DNA from: Luteibacter rhizovicinus
Lineage (GTDB): Bacteria > Pseudomonadota > Gammaproteobacteria > Xanthomonadales > Rhodanobacteraceae
Direction of reading: 5' to 3'
Length of the DNA: 64,000 bases
Assembly (NCBI RefSeq): GCF_004342265.1
Contig: NZ_SMCS01000002.1
Location: forward strand, 372,001-436,000
Shown here: piece by piece, positions 13,970 through 22,252 of the stretch
Numbering within the stretch: position 1 is the stretch's first letter
Layout: each line of letters opens with the position of its first letter
The notes under the pieces: model-generated
Told to the model about the DNA's origin: nothing
Database searches by the model: none
Seen by the model: the letters and a program-made list of their open reading frames with translations, nothing else
Made by a program: the position numbers and the translations under genes

Positions 13970-16948
13970 TCAGCGCCATCGGCTAACCAACCCGCGATGC
14001 CGGCTGTATGCCAGGCGAGCCGGCACCTTCAAGGTCGCTCGCGTCCCCCCTTGCGGGCCTCGACCGATGGCCAGACTGCCCCCGATTTGCTTCGCTCTCT
14101 CGTGCATGCCCGCAATGCCCCAATGACCGCTTTTGATCGCGGCATCGGAATCGCCGTCGATACCGCGACCGTCATCAGTGACTACCGCGACTAAGGCTTG
14201 CCGTTCGTAGTAGAGATCCAGTCGAACATGCGTCCCTTGGGAGTGACGGAAAGCGTTGGCTACAAGCTCATGGGAAATCGCGTGTACTTCATCTGCAACG
14301 GCAGGACGCAAAGGCCGAAGTTCACCGTGAACCTCTACCGAGAATTCCATGGCATGAATGTCACCCAGGAGCTGGGCGAGCCTGGCAATGTCATTTGGCA
14401 GTGCATCTAACGAATCGCTTACGGACCGAAGTTCCATAATTTTATCGCGCCCCTCGACAAGAGCCTCGCCTGCGATCTGGATAACCTTTTCCAGCTTCAC
14501 TCGCGCCACGCCATCGGTCAGCCCCGAGGTAGCTGCATGTGCATGCAGAAGAAGGGCCTGGAAGTATTGCAAGAGGGAATCATGAAGGTCGCGAGCGATC
14601 CGCTCACGCTCGCGCACGCGAGCCTGATGACTCGCGAAGATGCGCGAGATGTGCATTCGATACAGTGACCACGCAACCAGCAATGCGGCGAGTATGCAAA
14701 GCCCCTTGAACCACCATGTCTGGTAGAACGCTGGCAAGATTTCGAAGGAAAGCCTCGTCGCCGACGCTGGCCACACGCCATCCGCACTAGAAGCCTCCAC
14801 AAGAAAGATGTAGTGACCAGGCCCGAGGTTGGAATAGTGCGCACTGCGCTGCGTACCTGCATCCTGCCAACCGTCGTCGATACCGTGAAGCACGTAGCGA
14901 AAGTGCGATCGTCCCGGCAGGGAGAGCGTGGCGGCTGTGTACGCCACGTCGATGCTTCGCGCCCCCTTTTCAAGCATGACTTCCCTACCATCGGCAAAGC
15001 GCAGGTCCTTCCCATTCAGGGAATCGATCGAAACCGGAGGTGGCGCAGGAACCGGTGGGATATGCGTCGGATCGATCCAGGCGACGCTTCGTTGGCTGGC
15101 TATCCATAGCCGACCATCCGTCCCCACTTCCAGCGGATCGAGCTGCACCGTGCCGATCGATCCGCGCAGCCCATCGTCCTGATCAAATAGCTCGTAGCCA
15201 ACGGCATGGCTTGGCGCGGCTATCGCGGCCTTGATCTCCCCAGCCGCCACTCGATAGGCCCCGCGACTGGTAAGAATCCACAAATCGCCATTATCTAATT
15301 CGACGATATCGGCCGTGCTCAGGAAGCGTTCCCCATGCGTGCCAAGAAGACGTTGAAAGTACTCTCCTCGTTTGAGCATGAGGCCGTTGTTGCCGCCCAT
15401 CCAAAGGCCGGCCTTGCCTGAATACAGGGCGCTCACCGCGCCCACATCGATACCCTGGAGCTTCGTATAACGATGCTCCTTGCCTTGCTCAAGCACCACC
15501 AGGGTGTTATCCGGTCGCCCTACCCAAACCCGGTCCTCTTGAACGGCCAGGGAAAGTGCTGTCTTAGGGTAGGCTAAATTCCATTCATGACCGTCCCAAT
15601 GCCATAACTTCGAATAGATATCCAACCAGATATCGTTACGGGTGCCTACGGCCAATCCCGCGCAACCTCGCCCCGGTGTCCCGTTCCCTTTCGGCGCGCC
15701 GCTTTCGTGCGGCAGAGGAATGGAACGGGTCAAGCCATCGTGATAACGATGTAGAACGCTGTCGGCGCTCAACCAGACAGCGCCATCGGGCGCACGCGCG
15801 AGACAGGCGACATAACCCCCGAACTCTGGGTGGGCTTCGGTTAGCTTACCCACGCGCAATGGCGGCAACGATGAAAGACTGGCAACCCAGAGCGCGCCGT
15901 CGTCATCTGCAGCAATAGTTGGGCGATAGGTGCCGGCAGGCAGCGATAACGGCGTGAAGCGGGTGGCGCGAAACTGCTCCAGCCCTCGCGAACTGGCTAT
16001 CCATACGTTGCCGTCCCTGTCGCTATAGGCGGCGGTAACTTCCATTTCCTCGCTTCCGTCGCCCGTCCGTACGCGCTCGGTAACAAGTTGATATCCGTCC
16101 GTGCTCGTCTCCACATGCACCCTGAGTAGCCCATCGATTGTGGGTACCCACAATGCTCGATAGCGATCCACGATCATGTCGGCCGTCGATGCCGCGCTGG
16201 AATAGGTCGTACTCGCTGGAAGGCCGGCCATTGCCGCCATTCCCTCGTCAGCGGTGAATCGCTCGAACTGCGACGACGCCGGAAGACGCCGATAGGCGAC
16301 TCTGTCACTAAAGACCCAATACGAACCGTCCCATCCCTTGCCATAAAGATTGACGTCGATACCTGTCTTAGGGGAGTCCGCGGAGACGTGGATCGGGCGC
16401 CAGGTTTCGCCGTCCAATTCGTCCAGGCTACTGGCAGTGCCTACCCATAGCGCGCCATCCGTTCTTTGCGTGAACGCCATGATGGTTGCCGGGGAGCGGC
16501 CGCGATTCATTTGCGTCAGCACGCCATTGCGCAATCGAGTGATCCCGCCACGAAGATCGCCTATCCACAGACTCCCATCCTTATCGGCGAATAATGCGGA
16601 AATCAGGATAGCGGGCAGCTTGTCCTCGAACATTTTCTCGAAGCGGACACCGTCGAAACGGTATAGCCCGCTCGAACCGCCGACCCATAGATAACCCTGC
16701 GGATCCTGCGTGATCGCATAAATGCCCTGAGGCGCCCCCTCCCTGGCGGTGAACAAGGTCCGCTGGAGTTGATCGACGGGCAGAAATGGAACTGGATGCC
16801 CCTGCACTCCGACCTTGTCGTTTGCTCTTCCCAGATCAACGTCCGCCGCCTGCGCAGGAAGGTCCAGCACCATGCAGGTGACAATCAACGCGCGTGCAAA
16901 AGTCCGGAGCAAGGCTTTTATGCCAGGCACCGGCAGCGTAAACATCAT
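13970..16948 (-). CDS. Two-component regulator propeller sensor histidine kinase (HisKA_3)
   Basis: The product of about 992 residues starts at tandem ATGs around 16948, downstream of AGGGG; the frame stays open to 17104 without support. After a signal or anchor segment come many propeller repeats of the type YLWVGGSSGLYRFDG and SLWIGDLRGGITRL (about 60-640). A Y_Y_Y domain follows (about 650-720, ending in YIFLVEASSADGVW), then one helix (about 735-755) and a HisKA_3 domain with RERERIARDLHDSLLQ (His the phosphorylation site). The HATPase domain contains HELVANAFRHS, DDGRGI and HWGIAGMHERA. The propeller senses an extracytoplasmic signal. No partner regulator is adjacent, so it appears to be an orphan kinase. 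Confidence 0.9.
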   Translation of the reverse strand: MMFTLPVPGIKALLRTFARALIVTCMVLDLPAQAADVDLGRANDKVGVQGHPVPFLPVDQLQRTLFTAREGAPQGIYAITQDPQGYLWVGGSSGLYRFDGVRFEKMFEDKLPAILISALFADKDGSLWIGDLRGGITRLRNGVLTQMNRGRSPATIMAFTQRTDGALWVGTASSLDELDGETWRPIHVSADSPKTGIDVNLYGKGWDGSYWVFSDRVAYRRLPASSQFERFTADEGMAAMAGLPASTTYSSAASTADMIVDRYRALWVPTIDGLLRVHVETSTDGYQLVTERVRTGDGSEEMEVTAAYSDRDGNVWIASSRGLEQFRATRFTPLSLPAGTYRPTIAADDDGALWVASLSSLPPLRVGKLTEAHPEFGGYVACLARAPDGAVWLSADSVLHRYHDGLTRSIPLPHESGAPKGNGTPGRGCAGLAVGTRNDIWLDIYSKLWHWDGHEWNLAYPKTALSLAVQEDRVWVGRPDNTLVVLEQGKEHRYTKLQGIDVGAVSALYSGKAGLWMGGNNGLMLKRGEYFQRLLGTHGERFLSTADIVELDNGDLWILTSRGAYRVAAGEIKAAIAAPSHAVGYELFDQDDGLRGSIGTVQLDPLEVGTDGRLWIASQRSVAWIDPTHIPPVPAPPPVSIDSLNGKDLRFADGREVMLEKGARSIDVAYTAATLSLPGRSHFRYVLHGIDDGWQDAGTQRSAHYSNLGPGHYIFLVEASSADGVWPASATRLSFEILPAFYQTWWFKGLCILAALLVAWSLYRMHISRIFASHQARVRERERIARDLHDSLLQYFQALLLHAHAATSGLTDGVARVKLEKVIQIAGEALVEGRDKIMELRSVSDSLDALPNDIARLAQLLGDIHAMEFSVEVHGELRPLRPAVADEVHAISHELVANAFRHSQGTHVRLDLYYERQALVAVVTDDGRGIDGDSDAAIKSGHWGIAGMHERAKQIGGSLAIGRGPQGGTRATLKVPARLAYSRHRGLVSRWR

Positions 16949-16980
16949 CCTGGCGGTCCCCTGCAATGGTTGCAATGGTA

Positions 16981-17008
16981 ATGGTAGGAACAAAGCTGTC
17001 AGAGACAA
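16981..17008 (-). promoter_or_regulatory. Candidate sigma-70 promoter of the propeller kinase
   Basis: On the minus strand TTGTCT (17008-17003) and TACCAT (16986-16981) are separated by 16 bases, placing a start site about 25 bases before the chosen ATG. The match is partial. A repeated CCATTGC element lies between it and the gene. Confidence 0.3.
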
Positions 17009-17085
17009 TTGATCGGAATAGCTAAAGCCAGCAATCAGGTTTAACTGCCGATCCGGGCCGTTGCGGCCACGAACAAAGGAAACTA

Positions 17086-17101
17086 GAGCGGGTGAAGGGA
17101 A
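17086..17101. repeat. Left attachment-site repeat of the island
   Basis: GAGCGGGTGAAGGGAA repeats exactly the tRNA-Gly 3' end found at 21284-21299. The flanking bases differ on both sides (CTA before and CACCC after, versus TG before and TCGAA after), which fixes the shared core at 16 bases. Confidence 0.85.
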
Positions 17102-17364
17102 CACCCACCCCCTATCCCAATTGTCTTTAAGACCAACAATTTGCGGCGGGACAAGAGGTTACAATCAGGGATACCAAAAACGGGACTGTCGGCAGGCTAG
17201 CACGCTCGGAGGCGGAACCACTAGGGAAGCCTCGTCACGGGGCCCGTTCCGGCACTTCTCGAATGAGGTGATTTTGCCATCCAATTCCGTCCACGGCCCC
17301 CTCTGTTGGTCGACGACCGGGAGCTAAGGTCCATCCGGCTCGACCCCTCATCGTGTGTCAGAAT

Positions 17365-17380
17365 GACAGGCCGGCCTGTC
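17365..17380. promoter_or_regulatory. Perfect 16-bp palindrome before the island nuclease gene
   Basis: GACAGGCC-GGCCTGTC is a perfect palindrome ending 13 bases before the start codon at 17394. There is no obvious Shine-Dalgarno there, so this dyad could be an operator or a hairpin that masks translation starts. Confidence 0.4.
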
Positions 17381-17393
17381 GTATATCCGCCCA

Positions 17394-18050
17394 ATGACCT
17401 ACGCCGAAGACCTCAAAGCCCTGGTCATCTCAGCACTGCTCCCCACCCTCACCGTCGATGAGGTTATCGGAACCGAAGTACGGTTCGGGGAGGGGCAATT
17501 CCGCGCTGACCTCGTAATAGCCTCGCCCGTCCGGCTGAGCGCCCTCGAAATCAAAGGGCCCCGCGACAACCTCGATAAGCTCGCGGGCCAAGCTGAGGGG
17601 TATGACGCGATGTTTCTGGATTTTTCGGTAGTCGCGGATGCCGCGTGGCTCGACGCGCTCCGAATCAAACTACCCCGTTCGGCCGGCCTAATGACCCTCA
17701 GCGGGCAATCACTTCTCCGTATCCGGCAGCCCCGCATCCGTACCCGCCTTGGACCTGAGACGGCGCTTCGGTGGCTGCGAACGGAAGACCTCAAGCTTCT
17801 TCTTCGGGTACCGGGGCAGTCACTCCCGGGGCACTACGAGGGTCTTGTCGAGTTGGCGAGGAGAACGGTGCCGGCGCCGACCCTTTCCGCATTTGCCCTC
17901 ATGTCCGTACGGGACCGGCTGCAACCTCGCTTTGACGCCTTTCGCCAGGAACTGGGAAAGACCGTCACGCTTGATGATGTGAGGATGCTGACTCTTGGCG
18001 ACCGGATTACAGGCCCAGACGGGAAATCTGCCGCGCAAGATGAAAGTTGA
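17394..18050 (+). CDS. sce7726-family protein, PD-(D/E)XK nuclease-like
   Basis: This 218-residue protein matches the sce7726 family by its N-terminal half. A PD-(D/E)XK-like core is visible: E28, D39 in FRADLVI, then E52-x-K54 in LEIKG, followed by LDKLAGQAEGYD, in which Gln66 fits the common trailing motif. A nuclease activity is therefore plausible, though the family is experimentally uncharacterised as far as I know. The C-terminal half (about 110-218) is unique and helical. The start has no good ribosome site. Its last 44 bases overlap the end of the beta-family gene tail to tail. It lies inside the tRNA-bounded island. Confidence 0.8.
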   Translation: MTYAEDLKALVISALLPTLTVDEVIGTEVRFGEGQFRADLVIASPVRLSALEIKGPRDNLDKLAGQAEGYDAMFLDFSVVADAAWLDALRIKLPRSAGLMTLSGQSLLRIRQPRIRTRLGPETALRWLRTEDLKLLLRVPGQSLPGHYEGLVELARRTVPAPTLSAFALMSVRDRLQPRFDAFRQELGKTVTLDDVRMLTLGDRITGPDGKSAAQDES

Positions 18051-19029
18051 CTCGGTTCGCAATCCAAAAGGATGGGCTGCGCCCCGGGGGGTTGCCTGCC
18101 GCCGCCGCGTCGATGTTGTCATGCGCCCAGCACTTCAACGTCACGTACCGTCCATCGGCCCTGGCATCCTTGGCCGCCCGGATGTAGCCGCCGTCGGAAC
18201 GGCGGTATCGATAATAGTAAAAACTCTCGTCGAGCATAACGTCGACGCGCGGGACCCAGTTCGTCACAGTCCCCTTGAAATCCATCGGATGGATTGCCGC
18301 ATAGTCACCGTAAGACACTCCGGGGAAATGAGTCCGGCACCAGTTTCCAAGGTCGACCTCAAGTAGCCGGAACTCACCTGTGTCGTCACCTCCGCCTGCG
18401 GAGACCACGCTGTTGGGGAACGAGCTAGACGCCACGGAAAGATGCCGAAGACCAAGATTTCCTACGGAATTCAGCATTTCTACGAGTCTTGCAGCTGCGC
18501 CGTTGATGGTGGCGCGGGTGATGAACCCTGCGTCCAAAATGACCACGACATCTCGAAAGCCGACCAAACCGGTCAATGCAGCGGTGAACGCGTCGAAGTC
18601 ACGATAGGAAGTAGGGATTCGAACTGCGACACGATGAAACTTCTCACGAAGACGCCCAACCTGAGTCAAGAACGGTTGCAACTCGAATGGCTCAAGGAGA
18701 TGAACCATTGGAACGCAGTTAGTAGGAAGGTTGGCGTGCGCGAAATCTGTCCACGCCTTGAATCCGGCTGTGTCGTCAAGGAGTCGGTCGAATTCTGAAT
18801 TTTGTAGGCTTTCGAGCGACGTTAGGTCTGCGACAAATGGGGCACCGTCCAGAACTTCGGACACCAACTCGACACTCTTGGCAACATCCCCGCCCGCATT
18901 CTTGGGCGTCCGTCGTGAACGAGTGAGCTCAATCACCGGAAACAGCTTTTTCAGGTCCGCGCCTGGTAGCTCACGAAGGCCACGAATTTCGGCCACACGC
19001 GAGCGAAGGATGGGGAGGTAATCCGTCAT
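18007..19029 (-). CDS. Beta-family protein (PF14350-like)
   Basis: The 340-residue protein begins YLPILRSRVAEIRGLREL and continues to LFPVIELTRSR. This is the opening pattern of the beta-protein family (Y-x-P-[IL]-L, then E-x-x-A-L-x-x-L, then P-[IVL]-[IL]-E). Later it contains VVVILDAGFI and a YGDYAAIHP segment followed by YYYRYRRSDGGYIRA. The family is found next to sce7726/sce7725-type genes and phage-related loci; its biochemistry is unknown to me. It is last in a three-gene minus-strand unit: the start overlaps the ImmA/IrrE stop by four bases, and the 3' end overlaps the sce7726 gene. Confidence 0.78.
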   Translation of the reverse strand: MTDYLPILRSRVAEIRGLRELPGADLKKLFPVIELTRSRRTPKNAGGDVAKSVELVSEVLDGAPFVADLTSLESLQNSEFDRLLDDTAGFKAWTDFAHANLPTNCVPMVHLLEPFELQPFLTQVGRLREKFHRVAVRIPTSYRDFDAFTAALTGLVGFRDVVVILDAGFITRATINGAAARLVEMLNSVGNLGLRHLSVASSSFPNSVVSAGGGDDTGEFRLLEVDLGNWCRTHFPGVSYGDYAAIHPMDFKGTVTNWVPRVDVMLDESFYYYRYRRSDGGYIRAAKDARADGRYVTLKCWAHDNIDAAAAGNPPGRSPSFWIANRVNFHLARQISRLGL

Positions 19030-19556
19030 TGGTTAACCTGATATCCGAGTTTTTGCACGCGGTACTTCATCGCCAGAGCGGACACCCCGAATTGGGCGGC
19101 TAATGCAGAGAGGGACGTTTCACCGGCTGCAATTTTCTGCCGGACATCCTCGGCCGGCATCAAAAGCTCAGCGGCAAACTGGTCAGCCTCTCGTTCCATG
19201 CGACTCGGGTCATTGGTCCGGCGTGCAAACGTCCTGTCCCTAAATTCGGTCTGTCCCTCTGAGTGCAGAAGGAAGTGGGCGATTTCATGCGCTATGGTGA
19301 ATCGCTTGCGGTTGAGGTGATGGAATGCGTTCACCCCGACAACCCATTGTCCGCTGCGAATTTCCAGGAACCCGGACATGTCGTCGTCCATGGGCTCTTC
19401 AACGACCTCAAGGCCCAGATACTCAGCCACTCCCCGGACGTTGAGCGGCAATCGCATAAGGTTCGCGGCCTTCAACTTGGCGACGAGCTCGGGACCAGTC
19501 ATCGTGACAGCAGGGCCGACCGTTGGTTGTGTCGTCTTCTTTCGGACAATAGCCAT
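19026..19556 (-). CDS. ImmA/IrrE-family metallo-endopeptidase
   Basis: This 176-residue protein has the zinc-binding motif HEIAH (90-94) in FTIAHEIAHFLLHSEG and a third ligand, probably E123, in EREADQFAAELLMP. Both are hallmarks of ImmA/IrrE proteases, which cleave repressors in mobile elements or regulators in stress responses. The N-terminus (about 20-60) resembles the usual small leading domain, and the C-terminal LAAQFGVSALAMKYRVQKLGY is the usual helix-turn-helix-like tail. The gene overlaps its neighbours on both sides (four bases with the beta-family gene, one base with the membrane-protein gene), so the three are translationally coupled. Its target in this island is unknown. Confidence 0.92.
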   Translation of the reverse strand: MAIVRKKTTQPTVGPAVTMTGPELVAKLKAANLMRLPLNVRGVAEYLGLEVVEEPMDDDMSGFLEIRSGQWVVGVNAFHHLNRKRFTIAHEIAHFLLHSEGQTEFRDRTFARRTNDPSRMEREADQFAAELLMPAEDVRQKIAAGETSLSALAAQFGVSALAMKYRVQKLGYQVNQ

Positions 19557-20179
19557 CAGGGCGCCTCTTTGTCCGGAGGGAGCCCAATGGTGCCTTCCTC
19601 GTCTTCGCTGTTATCAAACGCGGACGGCTGTCGTTCTTTCAGATGCCTCTTGATTGCAACCAAGTCTTTTTCAACCGATTCCAACTGTCCAGATAGACCA
19701 ATGTCCTGTACTGCATAGGACACCTCGTCTCGGAATTTATTTGTCTCAAGGTAGTGATGCATCGCAGTCTTCGCCGCTTCGTGGGCCATGTCCTCAGCCG
19801 CCGCCTTGGAGAAAAACCGCAGGGTCAGAACGGAGAGGACTCCCATCACGGCGATGAGAATTCCCATATAGGTAATTATGGTCTGGTAAAAACTGCTGAG
19901 TGCGGAGACCACATCTCCGTCGCTCCAACGGTTTTCTTGTACAACGGGCAAAGCTGCGGCTAGCGGAGCAGACACGACCGGTGCAGCAGCGCTAGAAATT
20001 GCCGCCGGCGCCCCAACTTTTGGACGGGCCGCATGGTGCGGCATGTGGCGAACGACGTCCTGGACATCGAAGGCATGCACCCGCCAAGCCTGAAAGAACA
20101 GACCCAAGATAGCAACTCCGGTCAGGACAGCATAAACATAAGCCTTGCGTCGATATTTCTGGCCAGGCTTGTCCTTCAT
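19556..20179 (-). CDS. Island membrane protein with two transmembrane segments
   Basis: The ATG at 20179 is chosen for the GGGGA about 7 bases upstream; an ATG at 20209 or a TTG at 20251 is possible. The product has 207 residues. A basic N-terminus (KDKPGQKYRRK) leads to a helix at about 14-31, then an Ala/Pro-rich linker (about 50-85), then a second long helix (about 103-125, SSFYQTIITYMGILIAVMGVLSVLTL). The C-terminal region (about 127-190) is charged and probably coiled-coil, and the tail is acidic. No family is recognised. Being first in the unit with the protease and beta protein, it may anchor or sense at the membrane. Confidence 0.75.
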   Translation of the reverse strand: MKDKPGQKYRRKAYVYAVLTGVAILGLFFQAWRVHAFDVQDVVRHMPHHAARPKVGAPAAISSAAAPVVSAPLAAALPVVQENRWSDGDVVSALSSFYQTIITYMGILIAVMGVLSVLTLRFFSKAAAEDMAHEAAKTAMHHYLETNKFRDEVSYAVQDIGLSGQLESVEKDLVAIKRHLKERQPSAFDNSEDEEGTIGLPPDKEAP

Positions 20180-20397
20180 AACCGTTCCCCGTCTCGTCCC
20201 GTGCGACATTGTGAGCGACTTCTTAGACGGCTGCCACTCTGATTTGGCCAAGTAGGCGCCGCGCCCTACGCTCTGTTGGCTGATTTATAAGCGAGTGGCT
20301 TCCATGCAAATGGGAATGACGTTGCAGCATCCCCATGCCCTTGGTTGCTCAGGACTATAGGGATGGGCATCCAGCGCGACCCGTGGACGACTCCTGT

Positions 20398-21187
20398 CTA
20401 GGTCGGCAGGGGCCGGCAAGGCTCCTCGATAAGGAGATTGAAGAAGGCGGACAACCTTTGCCGGTGCTTATTCATTGTGTGTCCGGCAGGCGGCTCAACT
20501 CCGTCGACCTTCGCCCTCTTGATGATGTCTTTAACCGACATATCCTTGTTTCCGGGAATCTTCGATGCGTTTCTCGGCCAAAACTGCACCTCGTCGAAGA
20601 ACAGACAGCAATCATCGGACGAAAGAAACGAAAGCGGCTTGTCCCCGACGATGCCCAGAAACAGGCGGAGAGTGTGGCGACTGTCGAGCACCGTTTTCTT
20701 CTCGCGGCCCGCACGCTCCAGGTCGCTGATGTGCACGCCAATCTGGTGCGCCAGCATCTCTTTCTGTTTCGCTCGTCCCGCGCAAGGTGCCGCGCCGTTG
20801 TCGGCTGCCTGGGACGCGGGAGTCTGGGTGGCCTCTCGGACGAGCTCACGGAACTGCCGCTCGTCTTCCGCATTGTCGATTTGCACATTTCGGAAGACGG
20901 TGCCATTGGGAAGCGCCACCTCACCCAACGTCAGGTCGCGCCGGCCAACACTTCGCGCTGCATCAAGCGCTTTTTTTGAGGTCCACGCCCTCCCCCTTTC
21001 GTAGGCTTCTAAATGCCTCAGAGAGTGCCACAGCCATGCATTCCGCAACCAGTCGGGCAGCGTCCCCTTTGGTCATGTGAAGTGGACGAACAAGAAAGCG
21101 GGAGCCGACGACCGGCAAGAGGTCCGCAGGGACGCGGAAGCGGACGTAGAGTCCGGCCTTACGATGGAGGAAGAGGGGCTTTGGCAC
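20398..21187 (-). pseudogene. Tyrosine-type integrase, frameshifted and lacking its catalytic domain
   Basis: The first 74 codons (from 21187) encode an N-terminal domain typical of phage-type integrases: LYVRFRVPADL, then VGSRFLVRPL, then GDAARLVAEC. That frame stops at 20963. The matching continuation lies in the next frame to 20398, including AEDERQFRELV, a middle region and a core-binding segment HTMNKHRQRLSAFFNLL. The switch needs a +1 shift at a run of seven A (on the coding strand) just before the stop. The protein then ends before any Arg-His-Arg-Tyr catalytic domain. It sits next to the tRNA 3' end, as the integrase of the island should. Confidence 0.8.
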
Positions 21188-21281
21188 TGCGGCGATACCT
21201 CAAACGATACCTTTTAGGGGCCGTTTTCTGGGTATCGCTGATTGCCCGAATCCGTTGTGCCGCATGGGACACAGGGGTCGA

Positions 21282-21355
21282 TGGAGCGGGTGAAGGGAAT
21301 CGAACCCTCGTCAGTAGCTTGGGAAGCTACAGCTCTACCATTGAGCTACACCCGC
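21282..21355 (-). tRNA. tRNA-Gly, anticodon CCC
   Basis: The 74-base gene folds as a full cloverleaf on the minus strand: acceptor GCGGGTG/CACCCGC, D-arm GCTC-AATGGTA-GAGC, anticodon stem GTAGC/GCTAC with loop TTCCCAA (anticodon CCC), and T-loop TTCGATT. The discriminator T is followed by an encoded CCA. It reads GGG codons and is the integration site of the adjacent island. Confidence 0.97.
21284..21299. repeat. Right attachment-site repeat, inside tRNA-Gly
   Basis: The 16 bases GAGCGGGTGAAGGGAA are the complement of the T-arm/acceptor end of tRNA-Gly and are identical to 17086-17101. Integration at this end rebuilt the tRNA gene intact. Confidence 0.85.
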
Positions 21356-21502
21356 GTCGGGCTGGGATGTTAGTACGTCGGTCGGTCTGCTGGAAGCGCT
21401 ATCGGTTAGCGGCCGGCTGAACAGCCTGCGGGTCCCGGCCTGCACGGGCCCTGGCGGCCGCGCATAATCGGCGCAGGAACTTACCCGTCGGAGCTCGAAA
21501 TC

Positions 21503-22177
21503 ATGCGCAGGTCCGTCCGTCCAGCATCGCCTGTTCTTGTCGCGCTAGCCTGCGCCGCGTGCGCGCTGTCGACGGTTGCCATCGCGCAATCGGCCAATCC
21601 GCCCGCCCGGACGGTTTCGACGGCCAATATGCCGAAGCCCGGGGTCAGCTTCATCCAGGGTCCGACGCCGGAACGGCGCGTGACGACGACCAGTTACGGC
21701 ACGTTGCCGACACCGGCGCGGCTGCACGTCACGGAGAGGCGTACGGACGGCAGCTATTACAGCGAAGACAACAACGGTAATTACAGCGAAGGCGCCTATT
21801 CGTCCGGAAGCTATGTCAGTGGCTATGCGGCAGGTTTCGGCGGTTGGGGCGACGACGACCGCCGTGGCGGTCATGGCGGCAATCACGGCCACGATCATGG
21901 GCATGACGGTCACGATGGTCACGATGGTCACGACGACGGTCATCATGGCGGCCGCCCCCAGAATGGCAATTCGGTCAGCGTCGCGCAGCCGACGCCCTCG
22001 CGCCCTTATCCGAACGCGGGCGGCGGACAGATCACGCTCGCGCCATCGCCGCCTCCGCCCCGGGACAACCACGGCGGTCGTCCGCCCCAACCGGGAACCG
22101 GGATTCCCGCCAATGGCGGCCCGCAGCCGGGTACGGGCATGACCGGTAACGGCTGGCGGCCGGGTAGCGGCCACTGA
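21503..22177 (+). CDS. Exported His/Gly-rich protein
   Basis: The 224-residue protein has a signal peptide (likely cleaved after AIAQ, about residue 29) and GGAG 9 bases before the ATG. The middle (about 115-155) is a metal-binding-like tract of repeated HGHDHGHDGHDGHDG units. The end (about 175-224) is Pro/Gly-rich with two PQPGTG repeats. Such His-Asp clusters often bind nickel, zinc or copper, but no family is recognised and metal binding here is inferred. It starts 148 bases from the tRNA, on the opposite strand. Confidence 0.72.
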   Translation: MRRSVRPASPVLVALACAACALSTVAIAQSANPPARTVSTANMPKPGVSFIQGPTPERRVTTTSYGTLPTPARLHVTERRTDGSYYSEDNNGNYSEGAYSSGSYVSGYAAGFGGWGDDDRRGGHGGNHGHDHGHDGHDGHDGHDDGHHGGRPQNGNSVSVAQPTPSRPYPNAGGGQITLAPSPPPPRDNHGGRPPQPGTGIPANGGPQPGTGMTGNGWRPGSGH

Positions 22178-22252
22178 GTCCACACTCCCGATCGCTGCTG
22201 TAATAGCGTCGCAGGCGAGCGGCTCAGGCCGCCAGCCGCTACAATTGCGGGC

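Larger units (their letters stand above)
17086..21299. mobile_element. 4.2-kb integrative element remnant at tRNA-Gly(CCC)
   Basis: Two identical 16-base copies of GAGCGGGTGAAGGGAA bound this region: one at 17086-17101, the other (21284-21299) inside the 3' part of the tRNA gene. Between them lie an integrase relic beside the tRNA 3' end and four cargo genes: sce7726-like, beta family, ImmA/IrrE and a membrane protein. This is the classic layout of an island integrated by a tyrosine recombinase at a tRNA. The sequence inside looks lower in G+C than its surroundings. Because the integrase lacks its catalytic domain, the element is probably immobile now. Confidence 0.85.

Noticed and set aside
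22178..22252. TPP riboswitch before thiS
   Set aside because: Only 75 bases separate the genes and no THI-box core (CUGAGA with ACCUGA-like elements) is seen.
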